64,000 nt of DNA from NCBI GenBank assembly GCA_963204745.1, contig CAUJHF010000053.1:1-64000 (forward strand). Direction: 5' to 3'. How positions within the stretch are numbered: the first letter of the stretch is position 1; every line of letters starts with the position of its first letter. Below, piece after piece: positions 47,892 through 56,399 of the stretch. The notes under the pieces were generated by a model. That model saw only the letters and a list, made by a program, of their open reading frames with translations, did not search any database and had not been told where the DNA came from. Origin of the DNA: Pseudomonadota bacterium. GTDB lineage: Bacteria; Pseudomonadota; Gammaproteobacteria; Steroidobacterales; GCA-2729495. Made by a program: the position numbers and the translations under genes.

Positions 47892-49184
47892 TCAATCCGC
47901 ATTTGCAGGAACCAGCGGATTGATGAGTTTCAGCAGGCGTTCCAGCGCCCCGCAATTGTCTGCAATGGCGGCCTGGCCGGCTGCGCCGCGCCGCTGACAC
48001 TCTGCCGGATCCGCGAAAAGCCGGCAGACTTCTGCAGCGATGCCGTCCGCATCTGACGCCACGCTCGCCGCACCGCAGGTCACGAGCAGTGCGCAGATAT
48101 CAGCGGCGTTCTCGTTATGTGGACCGGTAATTACGGGCATGCCGAGTGCAGCCGGTTCGAGCAGGTTGTGACCGCCGATGGCGGTCAGGCTGCCGCCGAC
48201 AAAAGCGACATCTGCAGCCGCGTAGAAGGTCGTCAGCTCGCCCATCGTATCGCCAAGAAATACGATTGTGTGCTGATCGGCAACTGCCGCGCTGCTGCGC
48301 GCAACATGATTCAGGCCACAGCTGTCGATGAGCGCAGCCACCTCGGAAAATCGTTCAGGGTGGCGGGGTACGAGCAGGAGCAGGGCTTGCGGATGCTGCT
48401 GCCGGATCAGTACATGCGCGGCGAGCAGCACCGATTCCTCACCATCGTGCGTACTGGCCGCCACCCAGACCGGCCGGTCACGCGCCTGCATCGTACGCAG
48501 CGCTTGCCCGGCCTGCAGAACCTCAGGCGGCAACTCGAAGTCGAACTTGATGTTGCCGGTAACGTGCGTGCGCACCGGATTTGCGCCCAGCGAACGAAAC
48601 CGCTCGGCATCAGCAGGTGTCTGTGCAGCGATGACGATGCCATTGGCCAGCGTATCGCGAAACAGTGGTATCAGCCGACGATAGCGCCGGAGTGAGCGGC
48701 TGGATATCCGGGCGCTGGCCAGAACCAGCGGCACACGCCTCAGACCGCACTCATGATAGAGGTTGGGCCAGAGTTCCGTCTCCATGATGATGGCGAGCGA
48801 CGGCCGCGCCCAGTCAAAGAAGCGGCGAACCGCTGCGGCGAGATCGTAGGGTACATAGCTGTGCACGACCGTATCGCCGAACAGCAGCCGGACCCGCTCG
48901 CTGCCGGTCGGAGTCATCGTAGTTATCACCAGCGGTACGCCGGGATAGCGCTTCAGCAGGGCGCGCACCAGTGGCGCAGCCGCCTGGACCTCGCCCACCG
49001 ACACCGCATGCACCCAGATTGACGGCTGTCGCAGGCGCGCCATCCCGAAGCCGAAGCGCTCGGCGATTCTCTTTCGGTAGGCGGGCGCACTGATACTGCG
49101 CCAGTAAAGGTGCGCCAGCAACAGCGGCACGAGCAGGTAGCTGAGAACGATATACGCGATCCGCAACCAGGAAGTTCTGCCCAT
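47892..49184 (-). CDS. waaA: 3-deoxy-D-manno-octulosonic acid transferase WaaA
   Basis: WaaA attaches Kdo to lipid IVA at the inner membrane. The 430-residue protein from the ATG at 49184 has an N-terminal membrane anchor (about 8-27), then the GT-B N-domain with HAVSVGEVQAA. Glu65 corresponds to the catalytic base. The C-domain includes VWVAASTHDGEE, LVPRHPERF and LLEPAALGMPVI. CAGGT is six bases upstream of the ATG. In-frame extension to 49358 overlaps hldE control sequence and lacks similarity. It follows hldE by 34 bp and completes the Kdo steps begun by kdsD/kdsC. Confidence 0.96.
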   Translation of the reverse strand: MGRTSWLRIAYIVLSYLLVPLLLAHLYWRSISAPAYRKRIAERFGFGMARLRQPSIWVHAVSVGEVQAAAPLVRALLKRYPGVPLVITTMTPTGSERVRLLFGDTVVHSYVPYDLAAAVRRFFDWARPSLAIIMETELWPNLYHECGLRRVPLVLASARISSRSLRRYRRLIPLFRDTLANGIVIAAQTPADAERFRSLGANPVRTHVTGNIKFDFELPPEVLQAGQALRTMQARDRPVWVAASTHDGEESVLLAAHVLIRQQHPQALLLLVPRHPERFSEVAALIDSCGLNHVARSSAAVADQHTIVFLGDTMGELTTFYAAADVAFVGGSLTAIGGHNLLEPAALGMPVITGPHNENAADICALLVTCGAASVASDADGIAAEVCRLFADPAECQRRGAAGQAAIADNCGALERLLKLINPLVPANAD

Positions 49185-49218
49185 CAGTGACCTGCTTCCC
49201 GGGTGCCGGATGGAAATG

Positions 49219-50652
49219 CTATTGCTTTGCCAGCCGGTTGAGGGCCTCGACGATCGTGCTGGTCGAGCGGCCCGGATGGAAACTGAGTACCTCGACAGTG
49301 CCTCCCCGTGCCAGTACGGTGCGCGCTCCGGCAATGTTCTCCGGACGGTAGTCTCCACCCTTCACGAGCACATCCGGCAGGACTTCTGATACCAGCATCT
49401 CAGGCGTGTCCTCACTGAAAGGCACGACCCAGTCAACTGCGGCAAGCCCGGCCAGCACGGCCATGCGATCCGCCAATGGGTTGATCGGGCGTCCCGGACC
49501 CTTGAGCCTGGTCACCGATGCATCGTCGTTTACGGCGACAAGCAGGCGATCACCGCGCCGCTTGGCCTCCTCCAGGTAGGCCACATGGCCTGCATGCAGG
49601 ATATCGAAACAGCCGTTGGTCATGACCAGACGCTCGCCGCGCGAACGTGCCTCCGCAGCAATCTGCCGCGCCTCGCCGCGACTGAGCAGACCGCGCCCGC
49701 CCTGACCGTGTTCGTGCAGCGCAAGCCTGAGTTCCGAGGGTGTAACTGAAGCAACACCGATCTTGCCAACCACCAGTCCAGCCGCCAGATTGGCGAGCCC
49801 TGCTGCTTCGTAAAGGGTTTGCCCGGCACCCAGTGCGGCGGCCAGTGTCGCAATCACTGTATCCCCGGCGCCCGTGACATCAAACACCTGACGCGCCCGC
49901 GCCGGCAGAAACATCGCTTCTTCGCCTGCCGTGATCACCGCCATGCCCCGCTCACCGAGCGTGATCACCAGCGCCTCGATATCCAGCGCCTCACGCAAGG
50001 CGCTGCCACGCTCGGCAATATCATCGTCGCCTTCTGTGCGCCCGACCACCTCTTCAAATTCACTCAGGTTCGGCGTAAGCAGACTGGCGCCACGATAACG
50101 GGCGAAGTCACTGCCTTTGGGATCGACGAGCACGGCAACCCCACGTTGCCGGCAGACAGCAATCAGCCGCTGAATGTCTGCCAGGGTGCCTTTCGCATAA
50201 TCGGAAAAAACGCAGATGCTGGTCTTGGGCAGATAACGCTCAAGCATTCCCGGCAAGGTACTGACATCGCTCAGCGGGTAGGTGTCTTCGGTATCGAGAC
50301 GGATCAGTTGCTGGTTGCGGCTCAGTACGCGCAGCTTGGTAATCGTGGGCTGTGCCGCCGACTGGATGAATTCTGCCGTAACGCCGTGTTCCTTCAGCAG
50401 CCGCGCCAGGGTGGTGCCATTGGCATCGCGACCGACAATACCGGTGAGGGTGGTACGTACGCCGAGGCTGGCAAGGTTGATGGCAACGTTCGCCGCACCG
50501 CCAGCGCGGGACTGCGACCGCGTCACCTGAACGACAGGGACCGGCGCCTCGGGTGATATCCGCGAGACAGGCCCGAACCAATAGTCATCGAGCATGACGT
50601 CACCGACCACCAGGACGGTGACACGACTGAAATCAGGAACGCTGAAGGTCAT
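49219..50652 (-). CDS. hldE: Bifunctional heptose 7-phosphate kinase / heptose 1-phosphate adenylyltransferase HldE
   Basis: HldE makes ADP-D,D-heptose for the LPS inner core. The 477-residue protein is a fusion: a PfkB-type kinase (about 1-315; RAGGAANVAINLASLG near 49-64, catalytic GAGD at 261-264) and a nucleotidyltransferase (about 340-477; TNGCFDILHAGH, with H353 and H356 as the HxGH-like pair). It works after GmhA, whose gene is at 2709. It shares the minus strand with waaA. Confidence 0.97.
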   Translation of the reverse strand: MTFSVPDFSRVTVLVVGDVMLDDYWFGPVSRISPEAPVPVVQVTRSQSRAGGAANVAINLASLGVRTTLTGIVGRDANGTTLARLLKEHGVTAEFIQSAAQPTITKLRVLSRNQQLIRLDTEDTYPLSDVSTLPGMLERYLPKTSICVFSDYAKGTLADIQRLIAVCRQRGVAVLVDPKGSDFARYRGASLLTPNLSEFEEVVGRTEGDDDIAERGSALREALDIEALVITLGERGMAVITAGEEAMFLPARARQVFDVTGAGDTVIATLAAALGAGQTLYEAAGLANLAAGLVVGKIGVASVTPSELRLALHEHGQGGRGLLSRGEARQIAAEARSRGERLVMTNGCFDILHAGHVAYLEEAKRRGDRLLVAVNDDASVTRLKGPGRPINPLADRMAVLAGLAAVDWVVPFSEDTPEMLVSEVLPDVLVKGGDYRPENIAGARTVLARGGTVEVLSFHPGRSTSTIVEALNRLAKQ

Positions 50653-50701
50653 CCGTAAGTAGTGGTGCCGCTTCTACCCTGCGGATGTTAGCACGCCGTA
50701 C

Positions 50702-51415
50702 TCAGCCGCATTTCGAGTCGCCACAGGCGAGGCAGGTCATGCAGCCATCCATGAAAACCACGGCGACGGTACTGCAGGCTATGCAGATCTGTGCGCCGGC
50801 CGGGTATTCGCTGCGGGCAAACGCATCCTGCTGACGATGCTGCTCCTCGTATTCACGGCGCTTTTCCTCGACCAGCCTGCGCTTGTGCTCGTCCATGGTG
50901 TCAGCAGGCAGCAGGCCGATGAAACGCAGGTGCTTCTCGATGATGTGGCCGAGCTCAGCGATGATCGATGGCATGAATTTGCCACCCGGCTGCCAGTAAC
51001 CACCCCGGGGATCGAAGACCGCCTTGAGTTCATCCACCATGAATGTAACGTCGCCTCCCTTGCGGAATACCGCCGACATGAGCCGGGTCAGCGCAACGAT
51101 CCACTGGTAATGATCGAGGTTCTTCGAATTGATGAATATCTCGAAGGGGCGGCGCTGCTCATGCTCGGTGCCCGGGTTGAGCACCAGATCATTGATGGTC
51201 ACATACATCGCATGATCGGAAACCGGGGTCTTCACCTTGTAGGTCGAGCCCTGCAGCATTTCCGGCCGCTCGAGCTTCTCGTGCATGCGCACGACATTGC
51301 CCTCGACCGGCAGGCGTTTGGCTACAGACCGCTCCGCCTTTTTGTCGGCAGCCTTGCCGTCTTCGCCATCCACGCGATAGCCAACGATCTTTTTTTCAAT
51401 CCTGATCTTCGCCAC
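50702..51415 (-). CDS. nrdJb: Class II ribonucleotide reductase small/C-terminal subunit NrdJb
   Basis: This supplies the C-terminal part of a split adenosylcobalamin-dependent reductase. The 237-residue protein has a TSCPD-type region (SKNLDHYQWIVALTRLMSAVFRKGG; FMPSIIAELGHIIEKHL). The Cys-rich tail CIACSTVAVV...CMTCLACGDSKCG probably includes a zinc site and the shuttle cysteines that re-reduce the active site. In Pseudomonas the same enzyme is split as NrdJa/NrdJb. It follows nrdJa by 28 bp. Confidence 0.9.
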   Translation of the reverse strand: MAKIRIEKKIVGYRVDGEDGKAADKKAERSVAKRLPVEGNVVRMHEKLERPEMLQGSTYKVKTPVSDHAMYVTINDLVLNPGTEHEQRRPFEIFINSKNLDHYQWIVALTRLMSAVFRKGGDVTFMVDELKAVFDPRGGYWQPGGKFMPSIIAELGHIIEKHLRFIGLLPADTMDEHKRRLVEEKRREYEEQHRQQDAFARSEYPAGAQICIACSTVAVVFMDGCMTCLACGDSKCG

Positions 51416-51443
51416 GTCTCTCTCCCGCGGGCCTTGCCCTGCG

Positions 51444-53600
51444 TCAAAACTTGCCGTAATAGCCTTCCTTCAGCGCATCAAACAGATTGGCAGCGGTGTG
51501 TATCTCGCCGTCATACTCGATCTCTTCGTCGCCCCGGAGCGTCACTTCGGAACCGTCTTCCAGCACGAAGGTGTACTTCGTATTCTGCAAATCCTTTCCC
51601 TTCACAAGCACGCCCTGGAAAGCCTCGGGGTTGAAGCGGAAAGTGGTACAGCCCTTCAGCCCCTTCTCGTAGGCATACATGTAGATGTCCTTGAACTTCT
51701 CGTAGTCGAAGTCCGTCGGCACGTTTGCGGTCTTCGATATCGAGGAGTCTACCCAGCGCTGCGCAGCTGCCTGGATATCCACATGTTCCCGCGGGCTGAT
51801 GTCCTCTGCGGTAATGAAATACTCTGGCAACTGCTCCTCCGGCCGGGTGCTGCCGGGCATCGCTGCCGCATTGACGAACTGCCGGTAGGCGAGCAGCTCG
51901 AATGACAGTACATCCACCTTCTCCTTGGACTTCTTGCCCTCGCGGATCACATTACGGAAGTAGTGATGGGCAAAACTGGGCTCAATGCCGTTGCTGGCAT
52001 TGTTGGCAAAAGACAATGAAATCGTCCCGGTTGGCGCAATCGAACTGTGGTGCGTGAACCGCGCGCCGACGCGCTCCAGGTCCTTCACCAGTTCCGGAGC
52101 AACCTCGGCGATACGCTGCATGTAGCGGCTGTAGCGCGCGTGCAGGACCCGCCCGGGTATCCGGTCGCCGACCTTCCAGCCGTCGCGCGCCATCTCGGGG
52201 CGCTTGCACAGCATCTGCGCCGTCACTTCGAAGTCTTCCAGCAGGATCGGCGCCGGACCTTTTTCCCGGGCCAGATCCAGCGCGGTCTCCCAACCGGCCA
52301 GCGCCATCTCGCGGGCCACATCGTCGGTGAACTGCACCGAATCCTTCGATCCGTAGCGCTTGCGCAGCATGGTGAGTGTGGAACCGAGCCCGAGAAAGCC
52401 CATGCCATGACGCCGCTTGCGCAGAATCTCCTCGCGTTGCCGCGGCAGTGGCAGCCCGTTGATCTCGACCACGTTGTCGAGCATGCGTGCAAACACCTTC
52501 ACCACCCGCCGGAATTCATCCCAGTCAAAGCGGGCATTTTCTGCAAACGGGTCCAGCACGAACTTGGTCAGGTTGACGGACCCGAGCAGGCATGACCCAT
52601 AGGGCGGCAGCGGCTGTTCGCCGCAGGGATTCGTGGCCCGGACATTCTCATCGAACCAGTTGTTGTTCATCTCGTTGACACGATCAACCAGCACAAAACC
52701 GGGCTCGGCAAAGTCGTAGGTCGAGGCCATGATCATGTCCCACAGACGCCGTGCCGGCAGCTTCTTGAAGATGCGGCACGCAACCTGCCCGCTGTCGTTG
52801 GTCACATAACCCGCGGTCACCGGCCATTCACGCCACAGCACCTGCGCCGGATCGTTCACATCGAGACCCAGCTGCTCGAGCTGCCGATGATCGAGCGGGA
52901 AAGCCAGCAGCCAGTCGCGATCGTGCTTGACGGCCTGCATGAACTCATCCGTTACCAGCAGGGAGAGATTGAACTGGCGAAGACGGCCGTCTTCGCGCTT
53001 GGCACGAATGAAATCCAGCACATCGGGATGGCCGACATCAAAGGTGCCCATCTGCGCACCACGCCGTCCGCCGGCAGAAGACACGGTGAAACACATCTTG
53101 TCGTAGATATCCATGAAGGACATGGGCCCCGAGGTATGCGCACCGGCACCCGATACGTACGCGCCCTTGGGCCGCAGGGTCGAAAATTCGTAACCGATGC
53201 CGCACCCGGCCTTGAGCGTCAGGCCTGCTTCATGAACCTTGGTGAGGATGTCCTGCATCGAGTCGCCGATGGTGCCGGAGACCGTGCAGTTGATGGTCGA
53301 GGTAGCCGGCTTGTGCTCGCGGGCACCCGCATTCGACATGATCCGGCCCGCCGGGATCGCCCCGCGTCGAAGCGCCCAGAGAAACTGCTCAAACCAGCGG
53401 TCCCGGCCTCCCTCGGACTCGACATTGGCCAGTGCACGGGCAACACGCTTGTAGGTGTCATCCATGGTCTCGTCGATGACCTCACCGGTCTTCGACTTCA
53501 ACCGGTATTTCTTGTCCCAGATGTCGATCGACGCTTCCTGGAAGCCGACGGTGCCCGCCCTGACGTTTTCCATTTGTACTGCCGGCTTCATAGCCTTCAT
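51444..53600 (-). CDS. nrdJa: Adenosylcobalamin-dependent ribonucleotide reductase catalytic subunit NrdJa
   Basis: NrdJa reduces ribonucleotides to deoxyribonucleotides by a thiyl radical made with B12, so it works with or without oxygen. From the ATG at 53600 (718 residues; 53591 and 53573 are alternatives) it shows TINCTVSGTIGD (C105), the active-site NPCGE (C326, E328) and YGSCLLGSVNL (C337). C105 and C337 are the probable redox pair and C326 the radical site. It lacks the Cys-rich tail, which is on NrdJb. An NrdR-like box lies upstream. Confidence 0.95.
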   Translation of the reverse strand: MKAMKPAVQMENVRAGTVGFQEASIDIWDKKYRLKSKTGEVIDETMDDTYKRVARALANVESEGGRDRWFEQFLWALRRGAIPAGRIMSNAGAREHKPATSTINCTVSGTIGDSMQDILTKVHEAGLTLKAGCGIGYEFSTLRPKGAYVSGAGAHTSGPMSFMDIYDKMCFTVSSAGGRRGAQMGTFDVGHPDVLDFIRAKREDGRLRQFNLSLLVTDEFMQAVKHDRDWLLAFPLDHRQLEQLGLDVNDPAQVLWREWPVTAGYVTNDSGQVACRIFKKLPARRLWDMIMASTYDFAEPGFVLVDRVNEMNNNWFDENVRATNPCGEQPLPPYGSCLLGSVNLTKFVLDPFAENARFDWDEFRRVVKVFARMLDNVVEINGLPLPRQREEILRKRRHGMGFLGLGSTLTMLRKRYGSKDSVQFTDDVAREMALAGWETALDLAREKGPAPILLEDFEVTAQMLCKRPEMARDGWKVGDRIPGRVLHARYSRYMQRIAEVAPELVKDLERVGARFTHHSSIAPTGTISLSFANNASNGIEPSFAHHYFRNVIREGKKSKEKVDVLSFELLAYRQFVNAAAMPGSTRPEEQLPEYFITAEDISPREHVDIQAAAQRWVDSSISKTANVPTDFDYEKFKDIYMYAYEKGLKGCTTFRFNPEAFQGVLVKGKDLQNTKYTFVLEDGSEVTLRGDEEIEYDGEIHTAANLFDALKEGYYGKF

Positions 53601-53727
53601 ATCCCCCAAACCACCCTGTAATCTGCACCCGGAGCCTGCTCTCCGGAACGGAAGCCCATCTCGGCGACACCCCTTCGCCAGCAGATGCACCAAGCGCCAA
53701 AACCGCGAAAAGTCGCTGGAATCGTTG

Positions 53728-53743
53728 CCACAAGATATTGTGG
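53728..53743 (-). promoter_or_regulatory. NrdR-box-like operator
   Basis: CCACAATATCTTGTGG (minus strand) is a near-perfect palindrome matching the known NrdR repressor box (roughly ACACWATATnTTGTGT). NrdR represses ribonucleotide reductase genes when dATP is high. It lies just downstream of the predicted -10 of nrdJa, where binding would block transcription. A normal tandem second box about 31 bp away is not evident. Confidence 0.75.
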
Positions 53744-53756
53744 CGACATAAGCCGT

Positions 53757-53785
53757 ACATTAGGAGCCGACTGCAGCGCTGTCAA
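53757..53785 (-). promoter_or_regulatory. Probable nrdJa promoter
   Basis: On the minus strand a perfect TTGACA (53780-53785) is 17 bp upstream of TAATGT (53757-53762). The transcript would start near 53750, within or next to the NrdR-like box, and run about 150 bases to the nrdJa ATG. Confidence 0.6.
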
Positions 53786-54032
53786 GAATTGTTTTCTTTG
53801 GATATACAGCTTGAAACTGCAATATAAACATATTGTTACGTGAATATAGACCCGCTAATTCAGGCTCCCACCTTAATCATTCTGCTGCTGCTGCGTGGCC
53901 AGCGGCCACACAACATATAGGGACATGCTGCGCCGGGATGATCGGCTTGCAGCTTGCCCAAGCGAGCGCTCGGCCGCGGGCAAAAAACGTTATGATTCCG
54001 CGTCTTCAATCACCTCCCGAAGGTTTGTACGC

Positions 54033-55406
54033 ATGACAGGACTGCTCTGTCGGGCTGCGCTGGTGCTGGCCCTCATCTCCGGCACAGCCGGCGCACAGCT
54101 GCCGACACGTGCTGGCGGGCAGGAAATGCCCACCCTTGCGCCACTGGTAAAGCAGGTCGAGCCTGCAGTGGTCAGTATTGCCACCAAAGGCACTATCAAC
54201 GCGCCCACCAATCCGCTGATGGAAGATCCCTTCTTTCGGCGGTTTTTCGGCTTTCCTGACCAGCAGCAACCGCAGCGGCGCCGCGAGGTACAGAGTGCGG
54301 GTTCCGGCGTGATCGTGGACGCGGCAAAGGGCTACATCCTGACCAATCACCACGTGGTCGAGAACGCGGAACTGATCGAGATCTATCTCAATGACAACCG
54401 CAGCCTCAAGGCCAAGGTCATCGGCTCTGATGCGGGCACCGACATCGCCGTACTGCAGGTTGAAGACAGCAAGAATCTGGTCCAGATGAAGTTCGGCAAC
54501 TCTGACCAGGTACAGGTCGGGGATTTCGTACTCGCGATTGGCAATCCTTTCGGGCTGCAACACACCGTTACCTCAGGAATCGTGAGCGCGCTCGGGCGCA
54601 GCGGTATCAATCCGGACGGTTATGAAGACTTCATCCAGACCGATGCATCGATCAACCCCGGCAACTCCGGCGGAGCGCTGGTCAATTTGCGGGGAGAGCT
54701 GATCGGCATCAACTCCGCGATCTTCAGCAACAGTGGCGGCAACATCGGCATCGGTTTTGCAATTCCGGTGAATATCGCCAAGTCGATCATGAATCAGATC
54801 CTCCAGTATGGTGAGGTGAAGCGCGGGCTGCTCGGCGTCAGCATTTCAGACTTCAATGCCGACAGCGCAAAGGCGTTTGGTATCGAGGCCACAGTGGAAG
54901 GTGCGCTGGTACAGGAAGTCGTCACGGACTCAGCAGCAGAAAAAGCCGGCATCATGGTCGGCGACGTCATCGTTTCGGTCGATGGTCAGAGGGTCAAGGG
55001 GGCCTCCGATCTGCGCAACACGATCGGCCTGAAACGCAGCGGTGACTCGGTGCGTGTCGATGTGATCCGTGACGGCAAGCGACGCCAGTTCACTACCGTA
55101 CTGAGCGAAATCAGCATCAGCGCACAGATCGACGGCGGTGACGTACACCCGGGCCTTGCGGGCGCACAGCTCGGTAACCATGAAGGCAAGGGGGAGGACT
55201 TCACCGGGCCCGGGGTCAGCATTGATGCCGTCGAATCCAACAGTCCCGCAGCGCTGGCAGGCATACGGCCGAACGACATCATTGTGTCGGTGAACCGCAA
55301 ACGCGTACGCAACATACGTGAACTGCAGCAGGCTGCCAGTCAGCAGAGCCTGCTGATCATGAGTGTACGTCGTGGCAACCGGAATCTGCTACTGCAGATC
55401 CGCTAA
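54033..55406 (+). CDS. degQ: Do/DegQ/MucD-type periplasmic serine protease
   Basis: This is a periplasmic quality-control HtrA protease. The 457-residue precursor from the ATG at 54033 (GAAGG nine bases upstream) has a signal peptide ending at AGA-QLPT. The trypsin-like domain has H107 in TNHHVV, D137 in AGTDIAV and S212 in GNSGGAL. Two PDZ domains follow (about 275-370 and 385-457, the second opening with PAALAGIRPNDIIVSVNRK). The Q-loop is short and Gln/Arg-rich (DQQQPQRRR). In-frame sequence back to 53895 is non-coding in character. Confidence 0.93.
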   Translation: MTGLLCRAALVLALISGTAGAQLPTRAGGQEMPTLAPLVKQVEPAVVSIATKGTINAPTNPLMEDPFFRRFFGFPDQQQPQRRREVQSAGSGVIVDAAKGYILTNHHVVENAELIEIYLNDNRSLKAKVIGSDAGTDIAVLQVEDSKNLVQMKFGNSDQVQVGDFVLAIGNPFGLQHTVTSGIVSALGRSGINPDGYEDFIQTDASINPGNSGGALVNLRGELIGINSAIFSNSGGNIGIGFAIPVNIAKSIMNQILQYGEVKRGLLGVSISDFNADSAKAFGIEATVEGALVQEVVTDSAAEKAGIMVGDVIVSVDGQRVKGASDLRNTIGLKRSGDSVRVDVIRDGKRRQFTTVLSEISISAQIDGGDVHPGLAGAQLGNHEGKGEDFTGPGVSIDAVESNSPAALAGIRPNDIIVSVNRKRVRNIRELQQAASQQSLLIMSVRRGNRNLLLQIR

Positions 55407-55426
55407 AAAACAGATACCGGAGATAT

Positions 55427-56374
55427 ATGGCGTCTTATTGCATTCCTGGCGGAACGGGATTCATCGGCTCGCGACTGGTCGCCCATCTGGCCAACCGTGG
55501 ACACCGCATCACGGTACCCACGCGCGATCCGGAACGGGCCCGCCACCTGCGTATCCAGCCCTCGGTAAAGATCGTTCGCGCCGATGTGTTTGCGCCCGGC
55601 ACGCTGGCCAGTCTGCTCACCGGAGCGGATGCTGTCGTCAACCTGATTGGCATCCTGAACGAATCAGGCCGCGATGGCCGGGGTTTTCGTCGCGCCCATG
55701 TGGAACTGATGGAAGCGCTGATCGCAGCCTGTGAAAGCTCAGGAGTCTCGCGGCTTGTGCAGCTCAGCGCGCTGAACGCAGGGGCTGCGCAGGCAAGCAG
55801 CCACTACCTGCGCAGCAAGGGTGAAGCAGAAGCGCTGTTGCGGAAGTCACAACTCGACTGGACGATCCTGCAGCCATCTGTCGTGTTCGGTCCTGGCGAT
55901 GATTTTCTGAACCGCTTTGCAGGGCTGCTCCGGCTGATTCCCTTCGCGTTCACCTTGCCCATGCCTAACACCCGCTTTGCGCCGATCCATGTAGACGACC
56001 TGGTCAGCACCATCACGCGCGTGCTGGACAAGCCCGAGACGACACATCAGACCCTGCAGCTCTGCGGGGCCGAGACCTTTACACTGAAAGAGATCGTCCA
56101 GATGATCTCGGACACGCTGGGGCTCAACCGGCGGATCATCGGCATGTCGAAAGGACTGTCACGGGCCCAGGCAGCATGGATGGACTTCGTGCCTGGCAAA
56201 CCCTTCTCTACCGATAACTACCGCTCGATGCTTCTCGACAGCGTCTGTACCGAAGACGGACTTCAGCGTCTGGGCATCAAACCGCGCTCACTGACTGCAA
56301 ACCTGGCGACAACGCTGGCCGGAGCCGGCATGCATACCCATTTCGATATCTGTCGTCGCACGGCCGGCCGCTGA
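55427..56374 (+). CDS. NAD(P)-binding NDUFA9-like extended-SDR protein
   Basis: The 315-residue protein has an N-terminal Rossmann motif IPGGTGFIGSRLVAHL, then NLIGILNESG, YLRSKGEAEALL and TRFAPIHVDDLV. It is an atypical extended SDR of the NDUFA9 type, as in a mitochondrial complex I accessory subunit. Bacterial members have no proven substrate; quinone-related or complex-I-related roles are suggested only by family. It is 21 bp after degQ and 26 bp before cca on the same strand. Confidence 0.85.
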   Translation: MASYCIPGGTGFIGSRLVAHLANRGHRITVPTRDPERARHLRIQPSVKIVRADVFAPGTLASLLTGADAVVNLIGILNESGRDGRGFRRAHVELMEALIAACESSGVSRLVQLSALNAGAAQASSHYLRSKGEAEALLRKSQLDWTILQPSVVFGPGDDFLNRFAGLLRLIPFAFTLPMPNTRFAPIHVDDLVSTITRVLDKPETTHQTLQLCGAETFTLKEIVQMISDTLGLNRRIIGMSKGLSRAQAAWMDFVPGKPFSTDNYRSMLLDSVCTEDGLQRLGIKPRSLTANLATTLAGAGMHTHFDICRRTAGR

Positions 56375-56399
56375 TGGCCAGTGCCGAGAGGTCCGGCCA

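Larger units (their letters stand above)
53601..54032. other. Longest intergenic region, between divergent nrdJa and the Do-type protease
   Basis: I see no gene here. The nrdJa-proximal half holds the nrdJ promoter and NrdR-like box. The middle (about 53781-53880) is strongly AT-rich for this genome and may be an upstream or curved control region. At 53895-53909 GTGGCC and GGCCAC form a 6-bp hairpin with a 3-base loop, after a short CTG run. TATGAT at 53991-53996 may be the -10 of the protease gene, without a clear -35. Confidence 0.6.

Noticed and set aside
53759-53774. Second tandem NrdR box about 31 bp from the first
   Set aside because: Sequence at either expected spacing does not resemble the box. 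The AACAATATG-like motif near 53825-53840 matches only about half.
53601-53780. Cobalamin riboswitch upstream of the B12-dependent reductase
   Set aside because: No B12-box-like GCCACTG core is visible on the minus strand. The region is explained by a promoter and an NrdR-like box.
53882-53894. CTG microsatellite as a phase-variable tract
   Set aside because: Only about four units, in a non-coding position far from the start codon. Chance is sufficient.
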